Shown here one piece after another: positions 56,720-64,000 of a stretch of 64,000 bases of DNA. Each line of letters opens with the position of its first letter. Position 1 is the stretch's first letter. Position numbers and translations under genes: made by a program. The stretch comes from Bog-473 sp035552095 (GTDB lineage: Bacteria; Actinomycetota; Acidimicrobiia; Acidimicrobiales; RAAP-2). The stretch is taken from assembly GCA_035552095.1 (NCBI GenBank), contig DASZMA010000015.1, positions 1-64,000 of the forward strand, in the 5' to 3' direction. Under the pieces are notes generated by a model. It saw only the letters and a program-made list of their open reading frames with translations. It was not told the DNA's origin and did not search any database.

Positions 56720-58000
56720 ATGGCTGCCACGACGCAACGATCCACTGCGAAACGCCCTTCTCGGGGTGAGAACGCCGCTGCGACGGCGTCTCCCCGTCCG
56801 GCCGGTCGATCCAGGGTCAGCAACGCCGGCGCCGGCAGCACCCTCGGCCCGCCGTCCACCCTCAGCCCCAGCAGCACCCGAGGGGTCAGCCTCCTGGCCA
56901 CCGCCGCGACCGCGACCGCGACCGCCACCGCGACCAGCGCCGACCCGTCGGTGCTGGTGCCGGGCACCACGGCCCCGTTGGGCGAGGACCTCCTGCTCTG
57001 CCACGACCGGGCCAGCGGGCTCAACGCGGCCATCGCGGTGGACGACACGACGCTCGGACCGGGGCTCGGTGGTGTGCGTTGGTTGCCCTACCCGTCCTTC
57101 GACGCCGCCGTCGAGGAGGCCTGCCGGCTGTCGCGGGTCATGACGCTCAAGAACGCCCTGGCCGACATCCCCTACGGCGGGGCCAAGTCGGTCATGCAAC
57201 GCGACCCCGATGACGACCGGGCCGGTGATCCGGCCCGCCGCAGGGCCCAGCTGGTGGCGTTCGGCCACGCCGTGGCCCGCCTCGGCGGCGCCTACGTCCC
57301 CGGTGTCGACATGGGGACCTCGGTGGCCGATCTGGCCGTCATGGCCACCGTCACGCCCTGGGTGAGCTGCCACCACCAGGACCCCTCCCCCGCTACCGCA
57401 CTGGGCGTCTTCCATTCCATCGCCGCCGCCGTCGCGCACACGCTGCGCCGCGACCTTTCCGGCGTGGCCGTGACGGTGCAGGGCGCCGGGCACGTGGGTG
57501 CCGCTCTGGCCGCGCTCCTGGCCGCCCGGGGTGCGGTGGTGACCCTGGCCGATGTCGACCCCGCTCGCGCCGCCGCGGTGGCCCGGCAGGTCGGTGGGAC
57601 CGTGGTCGACCCGGCGTTGGCGCACGCCAAAGCGGCCGACGTGTTCGCCCCCTGTGCCTCGGCCCGGGTGCTGCACGGGCCGGCCATTGACGAACTGCGC
57701 TGCCCGCTGGTGGTGGGCGCCGCCAACGACGTGCTGGCCGAACGGGCCGGCGCCCAAGCGTTGGCCGACCGCGGCATCGTGTACGTGCCCGACTTCCTCT
57801 CCAACGCCGGCGGGGTGATCCAGATCCACGCCGAGCGAACGGGGTGGCACGACGTCCGCCTGCGGGAGGCGCTCGAGGCCATCGGGCAACGCACGACCGA
57901 CCTGTTGGAGCAGTCCAGCCGGGACGGCTCCCTCCCACTGGAGGTGGCCGAGGGTTGGGCCTCGCTCCGTCTGGGTAGAACCGTGACCATTCCCGACTGA
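56720..58000 (+). CDS. Leu/Phe/Val-type amino-acid dehydrogenase
   Basis: Oxidative deamination of a branched-chain or aromatic amino acid to its 2-oxoacid with NAD. The conserved core starts near residue 88 (LCHDRASGLNAAIAVDD), with GPGLGGVRWLPYPS, the catalytic Lys pair region MTLKNALADIPYGGAKSV, GVDMGTSVADLA, VTVQGAGHVGAALAALLA (NAD-binding) and the closing YVPDFLSNAGG. The first 77 residues before it are low-complexity Ala/Thr/Ser with a TATATAT stretch. A GTG at 56951 would give a 349-residue enzyme of normal length and is a good alternative start. It lies 14 bases before the oxidoreductase gene. Confidence 0.85.
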   Translation: MAATTQRSTAKRPSRGENAAATASPRPAGRSRVSNAGAGSTLGPPSTLSPSSTRGVSLLATAATATATATATSADPSVLVPGTTAPLGEDLLLCHDRASGLNAAIAVDDTTLGPGLGGVRWLPYPSFDAAVEEACRLSRVMTLKNALADIPYGGAKSVMQRDPDDDRAGDPARRRAQLVAFGHAVARLGGAYVPGVDMGTSVADLAVMATVTPWVSCHHQDPSPATALGVFHSIAAAVAHTLRRDLSGVAVTVQGAGHVGAALAALLAARGAVVTLADVDPARAAAVARQVGGTVVDPALAHAKAADVFAPCASARVLHGPAIDELRCPLVVGAANDVLAERAGAQALADRGIVYVPDFLSNAGGVIQIHAERTGWHDVRLREALEAIGQRTTDLLEQSSRDGSLPLEVAEGWASLRLGRTVTIPD

Positions 58001-58014
58001 GAACGGACGCCCCG

Positions 58015-61000
58015 GTGCGCACGGTCACACTGAGCGACAGGTACGAGGCCACCGAGGGCACCGTCTTGCTGTCGGGCATGGAAGCCATCGTCCGGCTCTT
58101 CCTGACCCAGCGCCGGCTCGATGAGCGGCGCCACCTCTCCACCGGGCTGTTCATCAGCGGCTACGAGGGCTCACCCCTGGGTGGGCTCGACCAGCAACTG
58201 TTGCGGGCCCACGACCTGCTCAGCCAGGCCGGCATCGTCTTCACCCCGGGCATCAACGAGGAGCTGGCGGCCACCGCGGTGGGCGGCACCCAGCTAACCG
58301 GCGAGTTGCCGGGCCGGCGGGTCGACGGCGTGGTGGGCTTCTGGTACGGCAAGAACCCCGGGCTGGACCGGGCGGCCGACGCCATCCGCCACGCCAGCGT
58401 CTCGGGCACCTCGCCCCTGGGCGGCGCGGTCGCCCTGGTGGGCGACGACCCCATGTCGAAGTCCTCCACCCTGCCCAGCTCGTGCGAGCAGATGGCGCGG
58501 GCACTCGGCACGCCGCTGCTGGCGCCGTCCTCGGTGAGCGACATCCTCACGTTGGGCCTGCACGCCGTCGCCCTGTCCCGCTACGCCGGGCTGTGGACCG
58601 CGCTCAAAATTGTGGCCGACATCGCCGACGCCAGCGCCACGGTCACCATCCCGCCCCTAGCCACCATCGGCATCCCCGCGCCCGACCAGTCCAGGCTGTG
58701 GCACCCGCGCGCCCTGATCGGCCCGGGCGCCCTGGAGGCCGAGGAGGACTTCGTGCGCGTGCGCATCCCGCGCACCTTCGAGTACACCGAGATGGCCGGG
58801 CTCAACCGCATCACCAGCGAGCCGACCCGGCCCCGCCTGGCCATCCTGGCCTCGGGCCTGGCCTATGCCGCCACGGTGCGCGCGCTCGGCGACCTGGGTC
58901 TGCGCGACCACGATCAGGACGACCTCGGCGTGCGCCTGGTCAAGATCGACCTGCCCTGGCCGCTCAGCCCCTTCGCCCTGCGGGCCATGGTGCACCGGGC
59001 GGACGAGGTCCTGGTGGTCGAGGACAAGGCGCCGGTGGTCGAGGAGCAACTCAAGTCCGCCCTCTACCGCCAGCCCCACCAACCGCGCGTCCTGGGCAAG
59101 GCGGACGCGGCCGAGCAGCCGCTCATCCCCCGGTACGGCGCCGTCACCACCGAGATCGTGGCCGTGGCCCTGGCCCAGATGTGGCGCGACGCCCCGCTCC
59201 CGCCGCCCGTCCGCGCCGCCGTCGACCAGCGCAACCACCCCGAGCCGATCCGCATCAGCCTGGCGGCGGCGTCGGGCTCGCCCGAGCCGGCCCCGCGCAC
59301 CCCCTACTTCTGCTCGGGCTGCCCCCACAACATCTCGACCCGGGCCGACGACGACCAGCTGGTGGGGTTGGGCATCGGCTGCCACATCATGGCCGCCTTC
59401 GACGGCGAGGGCCGGGGCCACCAGGTGGGCATGACCCAGATGGGGGGCGAGGGGGCGCAGTGGATCGGCATGGCCCCGTTCACCGAAGACCGCCACTACG
59501 CCCAGAACATCGGCGATGGCACCTTCTTCCACTCCGGCTCGCTGGCCGTGCGGGCCGCGGTGGCGTCCGGGGTGACCATGACCTACAAGATCCTCTACAA
59601 CGACGCCGTGGCCATGACCGGGGGCCAGACGCCGATCGGCCAGGTCGGCGTGCCCGAGCTCACGCACTGGCTGGCCATGGAAGGGGTGCGCCGGGTCGTG
59701 GTCACCACACCGGAGCCCCGCCAGTTCGACGGAGCCGACGTCCACCCCATCGCCACCGTGGTGCACCGCGACCAGATGCCTGAGGCGCTGCGCCAGCTGG
59801 CCGCCACCGAGGGGGTGACCGCCCTCATCCACCACGACCCCTGCGCGGCGGAGGAACGTCGGCTGCGCAACCGGGGCCAGCGGCCGGCCCTGACCGAATC
59901 GGTCTGGATCAACCGCCGGGTCTGCGAGGGCTGCGGCGACTGCGCCGAACAGTCGACCTGCATGTCTCTGGTGCACGTCGACACCGAGTTCGGCCAGAAG
60001 ATGTCGGTGCACCAGGGCAGCTGCAACCTCGACCGGACGTGCGTCAAGGGGGAGTGCCCCTCCTTCGTCATCGCCCGCCACGGGCCCGACGGCGCCAGCG
60101 GCGCCACCGAGTCGACCCGCTCGTTCCCCGCCCCGCCGACGTCACTGCCGGCGCCGACCACGCGGGCCTGGTCCGGCGAGACGGTGATCCGCATGCCGGG
60201 CATCGGCGGGACCGGGGTGGTGTCGGCCTCCCGCATTGTGCAGATGGCGGCGCACCTGGGCGGGCTCCACGCCGCCAGCATCGACCAGACCGGCCTGGCC
60301 CAGAAGGGTGGCCCGGTCACCTCCGACGTCCGCCTGGCCCGCAACCCGATCAGCGGTGACGTGCACGCCGGCCGGGGCGGGGCCGACCTGCTGCTCGGCT
60401 TCGACCTCCTCGGTGCGGCCGACGACAGCGCACTCGCGTCGGCGTCGCCCCAGCGCACGGTGGCCGTGCTCAACCTGGCCGAGGTGCCCACCGCCGCCAT
60501 GCTCCGCCATCAGGGCACGGCCTTCCCGCTGGCCGCCGGCCTCCGCGCCCGCATCGCCCGAGCTACCCGGGCCGACGAGATGGTGTGCCTGGACGCCCAG
60601 GCCATCGCCGAGCAACTGACGGGCGACCACCTGGCGGCCAATCTGGTGCTGATCGGGGCCGCCTTCCAAGCCGGGTGGCTGCCCGTGGGCGCGGCCGAGT
60701 TGGCCGAGGCCATCGCACTGAACGGGGTCAACGTGGAGGCCAGCCAGGCCGCCCTCGCCTGGGGCCGGGCCGCCGTGGCCCAGCCGTCACTGGTGGCCGA
60801 CGCCCTGGCTCCCCCCGAGGCCCGGCCAGACCACCGCCCGCCGCACCCGCTACCGGCCGACTTCACGCCGGACGGGTCATGGCCCGAAGCGCTGCGCCAA
60901 TCGGTCGAGATCCGCACCGCCGAGCTCATCGCCTTCCAGAGCGCCCGGCTGGCCCGGGACTACCTCCAGCGGGTGCGCCGGGTGGCCGAGCGCGAGTTCC

Positions 61001-61548
61001 AGGCCACCGACGACCCGCTCCGGCCGGTGACCCAGGCCTTCGCCCGTGGCCTCTTCGCGCTCATGGCCAGCAAGGACGAGTACGAGGTGGCCCGGCTGCA
61101 CCTGCTGCCCGAGGAGCAGGAAGCCTTCGCCCGGGCCTTCCCGGGGGCGCGCCGGGTCTACCTGCTCAAGCCACCGCTGCTGGCCGCCCTCGGCCTCAAG
61201 GGCAAGATCAAGCTGACCCGGTCGGCCCGGCCGGCCTTCACCCTGCTGCGGACGGCCCGACACCTGCGGGGCACGCCGCTCGACGTCTTCGGCTGGTCAG
61301 CCGAGCGCCGGGCCGAGCGCCAGTTCCTCGACGATTACCTCGAGGTGGTGGAGACGGCGCTGGGTCACCTGACGCCGGTCAGTGCGGGCGCGGTGGAGGC
61401 GCTGGTCGACCTGGCCAACAACGTCCACGGCTACGCCCACATCCGATCGGCCAGCATGGCGGCGGCCCGCCAGCGGGCCGACCGACAGCTCGAGGCGCTG
61501 ACCGGATCGGTGCGAGCCAGCGAGGGCAGCCTGCCCATCGCCGGCTAG
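58015..61548 (+). CDS. Fused indolepyruvate/2-oxoacid:ferredoxin oxidoreductase
   Basis: A 1177-residue single-chain enzyme joining the IorA and IorB functions: N-terminal pyrimidine-binding domain (GTVLLSGMEAIVRLFL ... ISGYEGSPLGGLD), TPP/Mg region GDGTFFHSGSLAVRAAV near 501-520, an Fe-S stretch with CSGCPHN (about 433) and CEGCGDCAEQSTC...C..TC..GEC (about 638-680), then the gamma domain GIGGTGVVSASRIVQ near 728. It oxidises a 2-oxoacid to acyl-CoA, giving electrons to ferredoxin. It follows the amino-acid dehydrogenase, so an amino acid to oxoacid to acyl-CoA route is likely. GTG start. Confidence 0.92.
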   Translation: MRTVTLSDRYEATEGTVLLSGMEAIVRLFLTQRRLDERRHLSTGLFISGYEGSPLGGLDQQLLRAHDLLSQAGIVFTPGINEELAATAVGGTQLTGELPGRRVDGVVGFWYGKNPGLDRAADAIRHASVSGTSPLGGAVALVGDDPMSKSSTLPSSCEQMARALGTPLLAPSSVSDILTLGLHAVALSRYAGLWTALKIVADIADASATVTIPPLATIGIPAPDQSRLWHPRALIGPGALEAEEDFVRVRIPRTFEYTEMAGLNRITSEPTRPRLAILASGLAYAATVRALGDLGLRDHDQDDLGVRLVKIDLPWPLSPFALRAMVHRADEVLVVEDKAPVVEEQLKSALYRQPHQPRVLGKADAAEQPLIPRYGAVTTEIVAVALAQMWRDAPLPPPVRAAVDQRNHPEPIRISLAAASGSPEPAPRTPYFCSGCPHNISTRADDDQLVGLGIGCHIMAAFDGEGRGHQVGMTQMGGEGAQWIGMAPFTEDRHYAQNIGDGTFFHSGSLAVRAAVASGVTMTYKILYNDAVAMTGGQTPIGQVGVPELTHWLAMEGVRRVVVTTPEPRQFDGADVHPIATVVHRDQMPEALRQLAATEGVTALIHHDPCAAEERRLRNRGQRPALTESVWINRRVCEGCGDCAEQSTCMSLVHVDTEFGQKMSVHQGSCNLDRTCVKGECPSFVIARHGPDGASGATESTRSFPAPPTSLPAPTTRAWSGETVIRMPGIGGTGVVSASRIVQMAAHLGGLHAASIDQTGLAQKGGPVTSDVRLARNPISGDVHAGRGGADLLLGFDLLGAADDSALASASPQRTVAVLNLAEVPTAAMLRHQGTAFPLAAGLRARIARATRADEMVCLDAQAIAEQLTGDHLAANLVLIGAAFQAGWLPVGAAELAEAIALNGVNVEASQAALAWGRAAVAQPSLVADALAPPEARPDHRPPHPLPADFTPDGSWPEALRQSVEIRTAELIAFQSARLARDYLQRVRRVAEREFQATDDPLRPVTQAFARGLFALMASKDEYEVARLHLLPEEQEAFARAFPGARRVYLLKPPLLAALGLKGKIKLTRSARPAFTLLRTARHLRGTPLDVFGWSAERRAERQFLDDYLEVVETALGHLTPVSAGAVEALVDLANNVHGYAHIRSASMAAARQRADRQLEALTGSVRASEGSLPIAG

Positions 61549-61574
61549 TCCGGCCGCCGGTGCGCTACGCGCGC

Positions 61575-63173
61575 TCAGCCCGGATACAGGGTGGCGACGT
61601 CCAGCGTCTCGGGCGCCGCGAAGATGTGCGATTGCGGTATCCCCTTCAGCCACGGTTGGGCGACTATCGCGTCATCCACGTCGGCCACATTCAGCCAGCA
61701 GCCACTGGCCACCGCTTTCTCAATCACCTTGTTGTAGAGCGCGTCTGACCCGGCGGCGACGGCTTGGGCGTCCAACGCCGCGATACCGGGAACGTTGCAG
61801 TTCAAGAACTGCAACCCACCGAGGGGGTCGTATTCGATGTGGGTCCAGGTGTAGGGATTGTCCGCGTCCGGTGTGAAGTAGTTCACCAGGAGGTTCGGCG
61901 ATTGCGTCTTGGAGTCCTGGACCGAGCCGACCCAGCCGTAAATCTGCGAGGTCTGATATCCCACCACCTTGACGGTGAGGCCGTCGCTCTGGAGCTGGGC
62001 CCCAATGTCTTCGGCCATCAATTCGTCGTCGGGAAGGCCGGTGTCGTAGCCAATGGTGAGGGTGCGCTCAGTGGAGGGCAGCTTGGCCACAATGCGCTTG
62101 AGCGGGGCGGGGTTATAGGCGATGCCCTGTTTCCCGTTCTGGAGCGGGAGCAGGTGGGCGGGACCCGCCTGGGTCGGCACCGTGGCCCGGCCCGGGAATA
62201 CGCCGTCCACGATCGCTTGCCGGTTGATGGCCTCCAGCAAGGCCACCCGGTCGACCTGTGAGGTAAGGAACCCCAGGTTCTCGTTGACGAACACGGTCTG
62301 CGACTCGGGAATGGGGATCGTGTAGAGCTTCACGTTCGCCTTGGTGCGGTACTGGGCTAAGGCGGACGTGGTGAGATCGTGCAGCATGGCGGCGATCTGG
62401 CCGCTGTTGAACTGGATCTCCTGATTGGAGAGGTTGTCGATCACCGGCAGATTGACCGTCGTGTAGTACGGCTTCTTGCCCCAATACTGAGGGAAGAACT
62501 TCATCTGGTAGCTGACGCCGACTTTGGCTTGGGTCAGGACGTACGGTCCAGTTCCGATGTCGTGCGTATCGAGGTAGGTCTGGTCGTGATCGGTTCCGGC
62601 GTACTTGACCAACGCGGGCGGGCTCTCCATGACGGGTCCCCAGGCCGAGGCCAGGAAGTCGAGGAAGGCGGAGTTGGGCTGCTTGAGCGTGATGACGGCG
62701 GTGTACGGGTCAGGCGTAGTGACCGCGGTCACATCGGCGACCATGTAGGCCGGGCCGCCGTCGACCGCGGTGCGGCGGGCAAAGGACGGCGCAATGGCCG
62801 CAGACGTAAAGGGCGTGCCATCGTGGAACACCACGCCGTGGCGTAGTTGGAAGGTGTACGTCAACTTGTCGGAACTGACCTTCCAGCTCGTGGCCAATTG
62901 CGGGATGATCTTGCCCGATGTCGTGTTTGGTGCGTACTGGACCAGGCCCTGGTAGATGTCTCGCGTCAAAATGAGCCCTTCCCCGCCATAGAACACGTCG
63001 GGGTCGGGCGGCTGACCAGGGTCCTGGAGGAAGGACAGATCAAGCGTGTGGCTCGTCGGAAACGAGGGGGCGGCCACCGCGGTGGTCGTGCTGAACATGA
63101 GGACGCCCACGCTGACGCTGAGGGCAGCGAGCAGGCAGTACCCCACCTTCTGGAGGGACGAACGGGAAGTCAT
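61575..63173 (-). CDS. ABC transporter substrate-binding protein, family 5
   Basis: A 532-residue exported solute receptor (SBP_bac_5). Signal peptide about 1-35 (GYCLLAALSVSVGVLMFSTTTAVA). Typical blocks: LTYTFQLRHGVVFHDGTPFTSAAIAPSF near 105-132, DIGTGPYVLTQAK, then NENLGFLTSQVDRVALLEAINRQAIVDGVFPGRA. Family 5 receptors bind peptides, nickel or other small compounds. No lipobox Cys at the signal end, so it is released or held differently. No permease or ATPase gene is in the window, so the partner genes lie elsewhere. It is convergent with the oxidoreductase and starts 12 bases after the isochorismatase-like stop. Confidence 0.88.
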   Translation of the reverse strand: MTSRSSLQKVGYCLLAALSVSVGVLMFSTTTAVAAPSFPTSHTLDLSFLQDPGQPPDPDVFYGGEGLILTRDIYQGLVQYAPNTTSGKIIPQLATSWKVSSDKLTYTFQLRHGVVFHDGTPFTSAAIAPSFARRTAVDGGPAYMVADVTAVTTPDPYTAVITLKQPNSAFLDFLASAWGPVMESPPALVKYAGTDHDQTYLDTHDIGTGPYVLTQAKVGVSYQMKFFPQYWGKKPYYTTVNLPVIDNLSNQEIQFNSGQIAAMLHDLTTSALAQYRTKANVKLYTIPIPESQTVFVNENLGFLTSQVDRVALLEAINRQAIVDGVFPGRATVPTQAGPAHLLPLQNGKQGIAYNPAPLKRIVAKLPSTERTLTIGYDTGLPDDELMAEDIGAQLQSDGLTVKVVGYQTSQIYGWVGSVQDSKTQSPNLLVNYFTPDADNPYTWTHIEYDPLGGLQFLNCNVPGIAALDAQAVAAGSDALYNKVIEKAVASGCWLNVADVDDAIVAQPWLKGIPQSHIFAAPETLDVATLYPG

Positions 63174-63185
63174 GTAATGAATCTC

Positions 63186-63857
63186 CTAGCGGGGAGCGAT
63201 CGGCACGGAAACGGATGATGCGAAGGCGAGACACACTTCATCGGCGGTGCGGCGGGCGCCATGGTGCAGGTGCTCCATGGCATCGAGGGCGGCCTGGTGA
63301 CGTGCGGGCGTGGAGCCGATGACCGCGTCCTCGACGACCCGCACGTAGAGATCACGCTGGAAGGCGTCGACGAAGGTGTAGTGGACGCAGATATCAGTCA
63401 GCCCACCGGCCAGGATCACCGTCGTGGCATGCAGGGAGCGGAGCATCAGGTCGAGTTCGGATGCGAAGAAGCACGAGCATCGTCGCTTGACGACGCGGCA
63501 TTCGCCTTCGATCGGCGTGAGGGATGGCCACAGCTCGGTCGACTCAGCCCCGTCGACGCAACGCAGCGCCTCCACCTGATCGATCTCCCTGCCGTAATCG
63601 ATGCCCGAAGGACGGTGGATCTCCTGGCAGAACACGATGGGGATCCGGGCGGTTCGGGCCGCCGCCACGACCTGCTCAATACGCTCGATCGTCCGGGGGA
63701 CCTCTCGGGGATCCTCAATACCGCCGTGCTCGGGCGACACGGCCCAGTCGCGTTGGACGTCGACGAGAACGAGCACGGCCTGATCCACGACGATCGGCTT
63801 CGGTTGGGTGAGCTCGCTCAATGGTGCTCGGTATCCTGCATGCTGTACACAGAACAA
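63186..63857 (-). CDS. Isochorismatase-family cysteine hydrolase
   Basis: A 223-residue hydrolase of the isochorismatase/nicotinamidase/ureidosuccinate group. Catalytic triad seen: Asp33 (LVDVQRDW), Lys124 (RVVKRRCSC) and Cys157 (GGLTDICVHYT), with the cis-peptide region before the Cys. Substrate is not fixed. The TTG start (63857) is uncertain; a TTG at 63821 or GTG at 63788 would also keep the core. It probably begins a two-gene transcript with the solute-binding protein, suggesting a hydrolysable imported compound. The last 140 bases of the window upstream hold no gene I can support. Confidence 0.82.
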   Translation of the reverse strand: MFCVQHAGYRAPLSELTQPKPIVVDQAVLVLVDVQRDWAVSPEHGGIEDPREVPRTIERIEQVVAAARTARIPIVFCQEIHRPSGIDYGREIDQVEALRCVDGAESTELWPSLTPIEGECRVVKRRCSCFFASELDLMLRSLHATTVILAGGLTDICVHYTFVDAFQRDLYVRVVEDAVIGSTPARHQAALDAMEHLHHGARRTADEVCLAFASSVSVPIAPR

Positions 63858-63860
63858 TGA

Positions 63861-64000
63861 TCGACCCTTGTTGCTCCCTTGCGTCCGGTTTGTTTCGGGC
63901 GGATGAACTACATCGGCCGAGGCCGCCGGTTGCCTGCTGAGCCGGTGGCCTACTGAGGGGCCGGGAGATCGGACGCAGCCAGGGCCGCTGCCAGGCCCTC
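63861..64000. other. Window end, no feature seen
   Basis: About 140 bases upstream of the isochorismatase-family gene. No RNA motif, repeat or protein-like frame was recognised. It probably contains that gene's promoter, but I could not identify it. Confidence 0.4.

Overview
The window is 64 kb of GC-rich, gene-dense DNA from an actinobacterium. The evidence is a WhiB-type Fe-S regulator, a LytR-CpsA-Psr cell-wall ligase with a Thr-rich tail, a mycothiol-enzyme-like DinB protein, actinobacterial-type ArsR/ArsI/ArsC proteins, an RNase P RNA gene and many GTG starts with 4-base stop/start overlaps. The mix (rubrerythrin/DUF3501 cluster, AGPS-like flavoenzyme beside glpD/glpK, many secreted low-complexity proteins) would suit an Acidimicrobiia-like, aerobic, acyl-CoA-using heterotroph. 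That placement is inference. No tRNA, IS element, prophage or CRISPR array was seen.

Layout. 1-4.5 kb: end of galK, trpD, acyl-CoA dehydrogenase, LCP protein, WhiB. 4.5-7.4 kb: DUF3501, Fe-S oxidoreductase, rubrerythrin and a Fur/PerR repressor with a perfect operator-like box. 7.4-10.4 kb: an RHH/MazF toxin-antitoxin pair, a zinc-ribbon glyoxalase, a class III cyclase and a GDT1-type cation transporter. 10.4-12.5 kb: an arsenic island (ArsR, ArsI, aquaglyceroporin, ArsC). 12.5-16.5 kb: a hydrolase, then ArsR + SRPBCC divergent from an MFS exporter + SRPBCC across a perfect palindrome. 16.5-21.5 kb: glpD, AGPS-like flavoenzyme and glpK, translationally coupled, then a YggU protein. 21.5-25.7 kb: ferredoxin reductase, metallo-hydrolase, xseB, xseA, rnpB.

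25.7-31.9 kb holds secreted or surface proteins (a 59-residue secreted peptide, an anchored protein, an Ig-like repeat protein, a 57-residue basic protein), a two-component system and a secreted helical protein. 31.8-37.8 kb: aldehyde dehydrogenase, TetR, amine oxidase, dienelactone hydrolase and a thiolase-like protein. 37.8-43.6 kb: cydD and cydC, TetR, and a secreted beta-helix protein. 43.6-49.1 kb: a six-gene minus-strand operon (aminotransferase, PhzF, NUDIX, coiled-coil zinc ribbon, histidine phosphatase, DUF2889) and a divergent endonuclease/phosphatase-fold gene.

49.1-50.3 kb is the most unusual spot: a single protein joins a winged helix, a histidine-kinase-like ATPase and a STAS-like DUF4325 domain, preceded by an AT-rich control region with three copies of a 17-18-base motif. 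50.4-64 kb: SulP transporter, PLP decarboxylase, DinB-like protein, GNAT, Cys-pair repeat lipoprotein, Lrp regulator, Leu/Val-type dehydrogenase, fused indolepyruvate:ferredoxin oxidoreductase, oligopeptide-type binding protein and an isochorismatase-family hydrolase. Lrp, the amino-acid dehydrogenase and the 2-oxoacid oxidoreductase read as one amino-acid catabolic module. The wHTH-ATPase-DUF4325 locus is the best candidate for a poorly described regulatory system.
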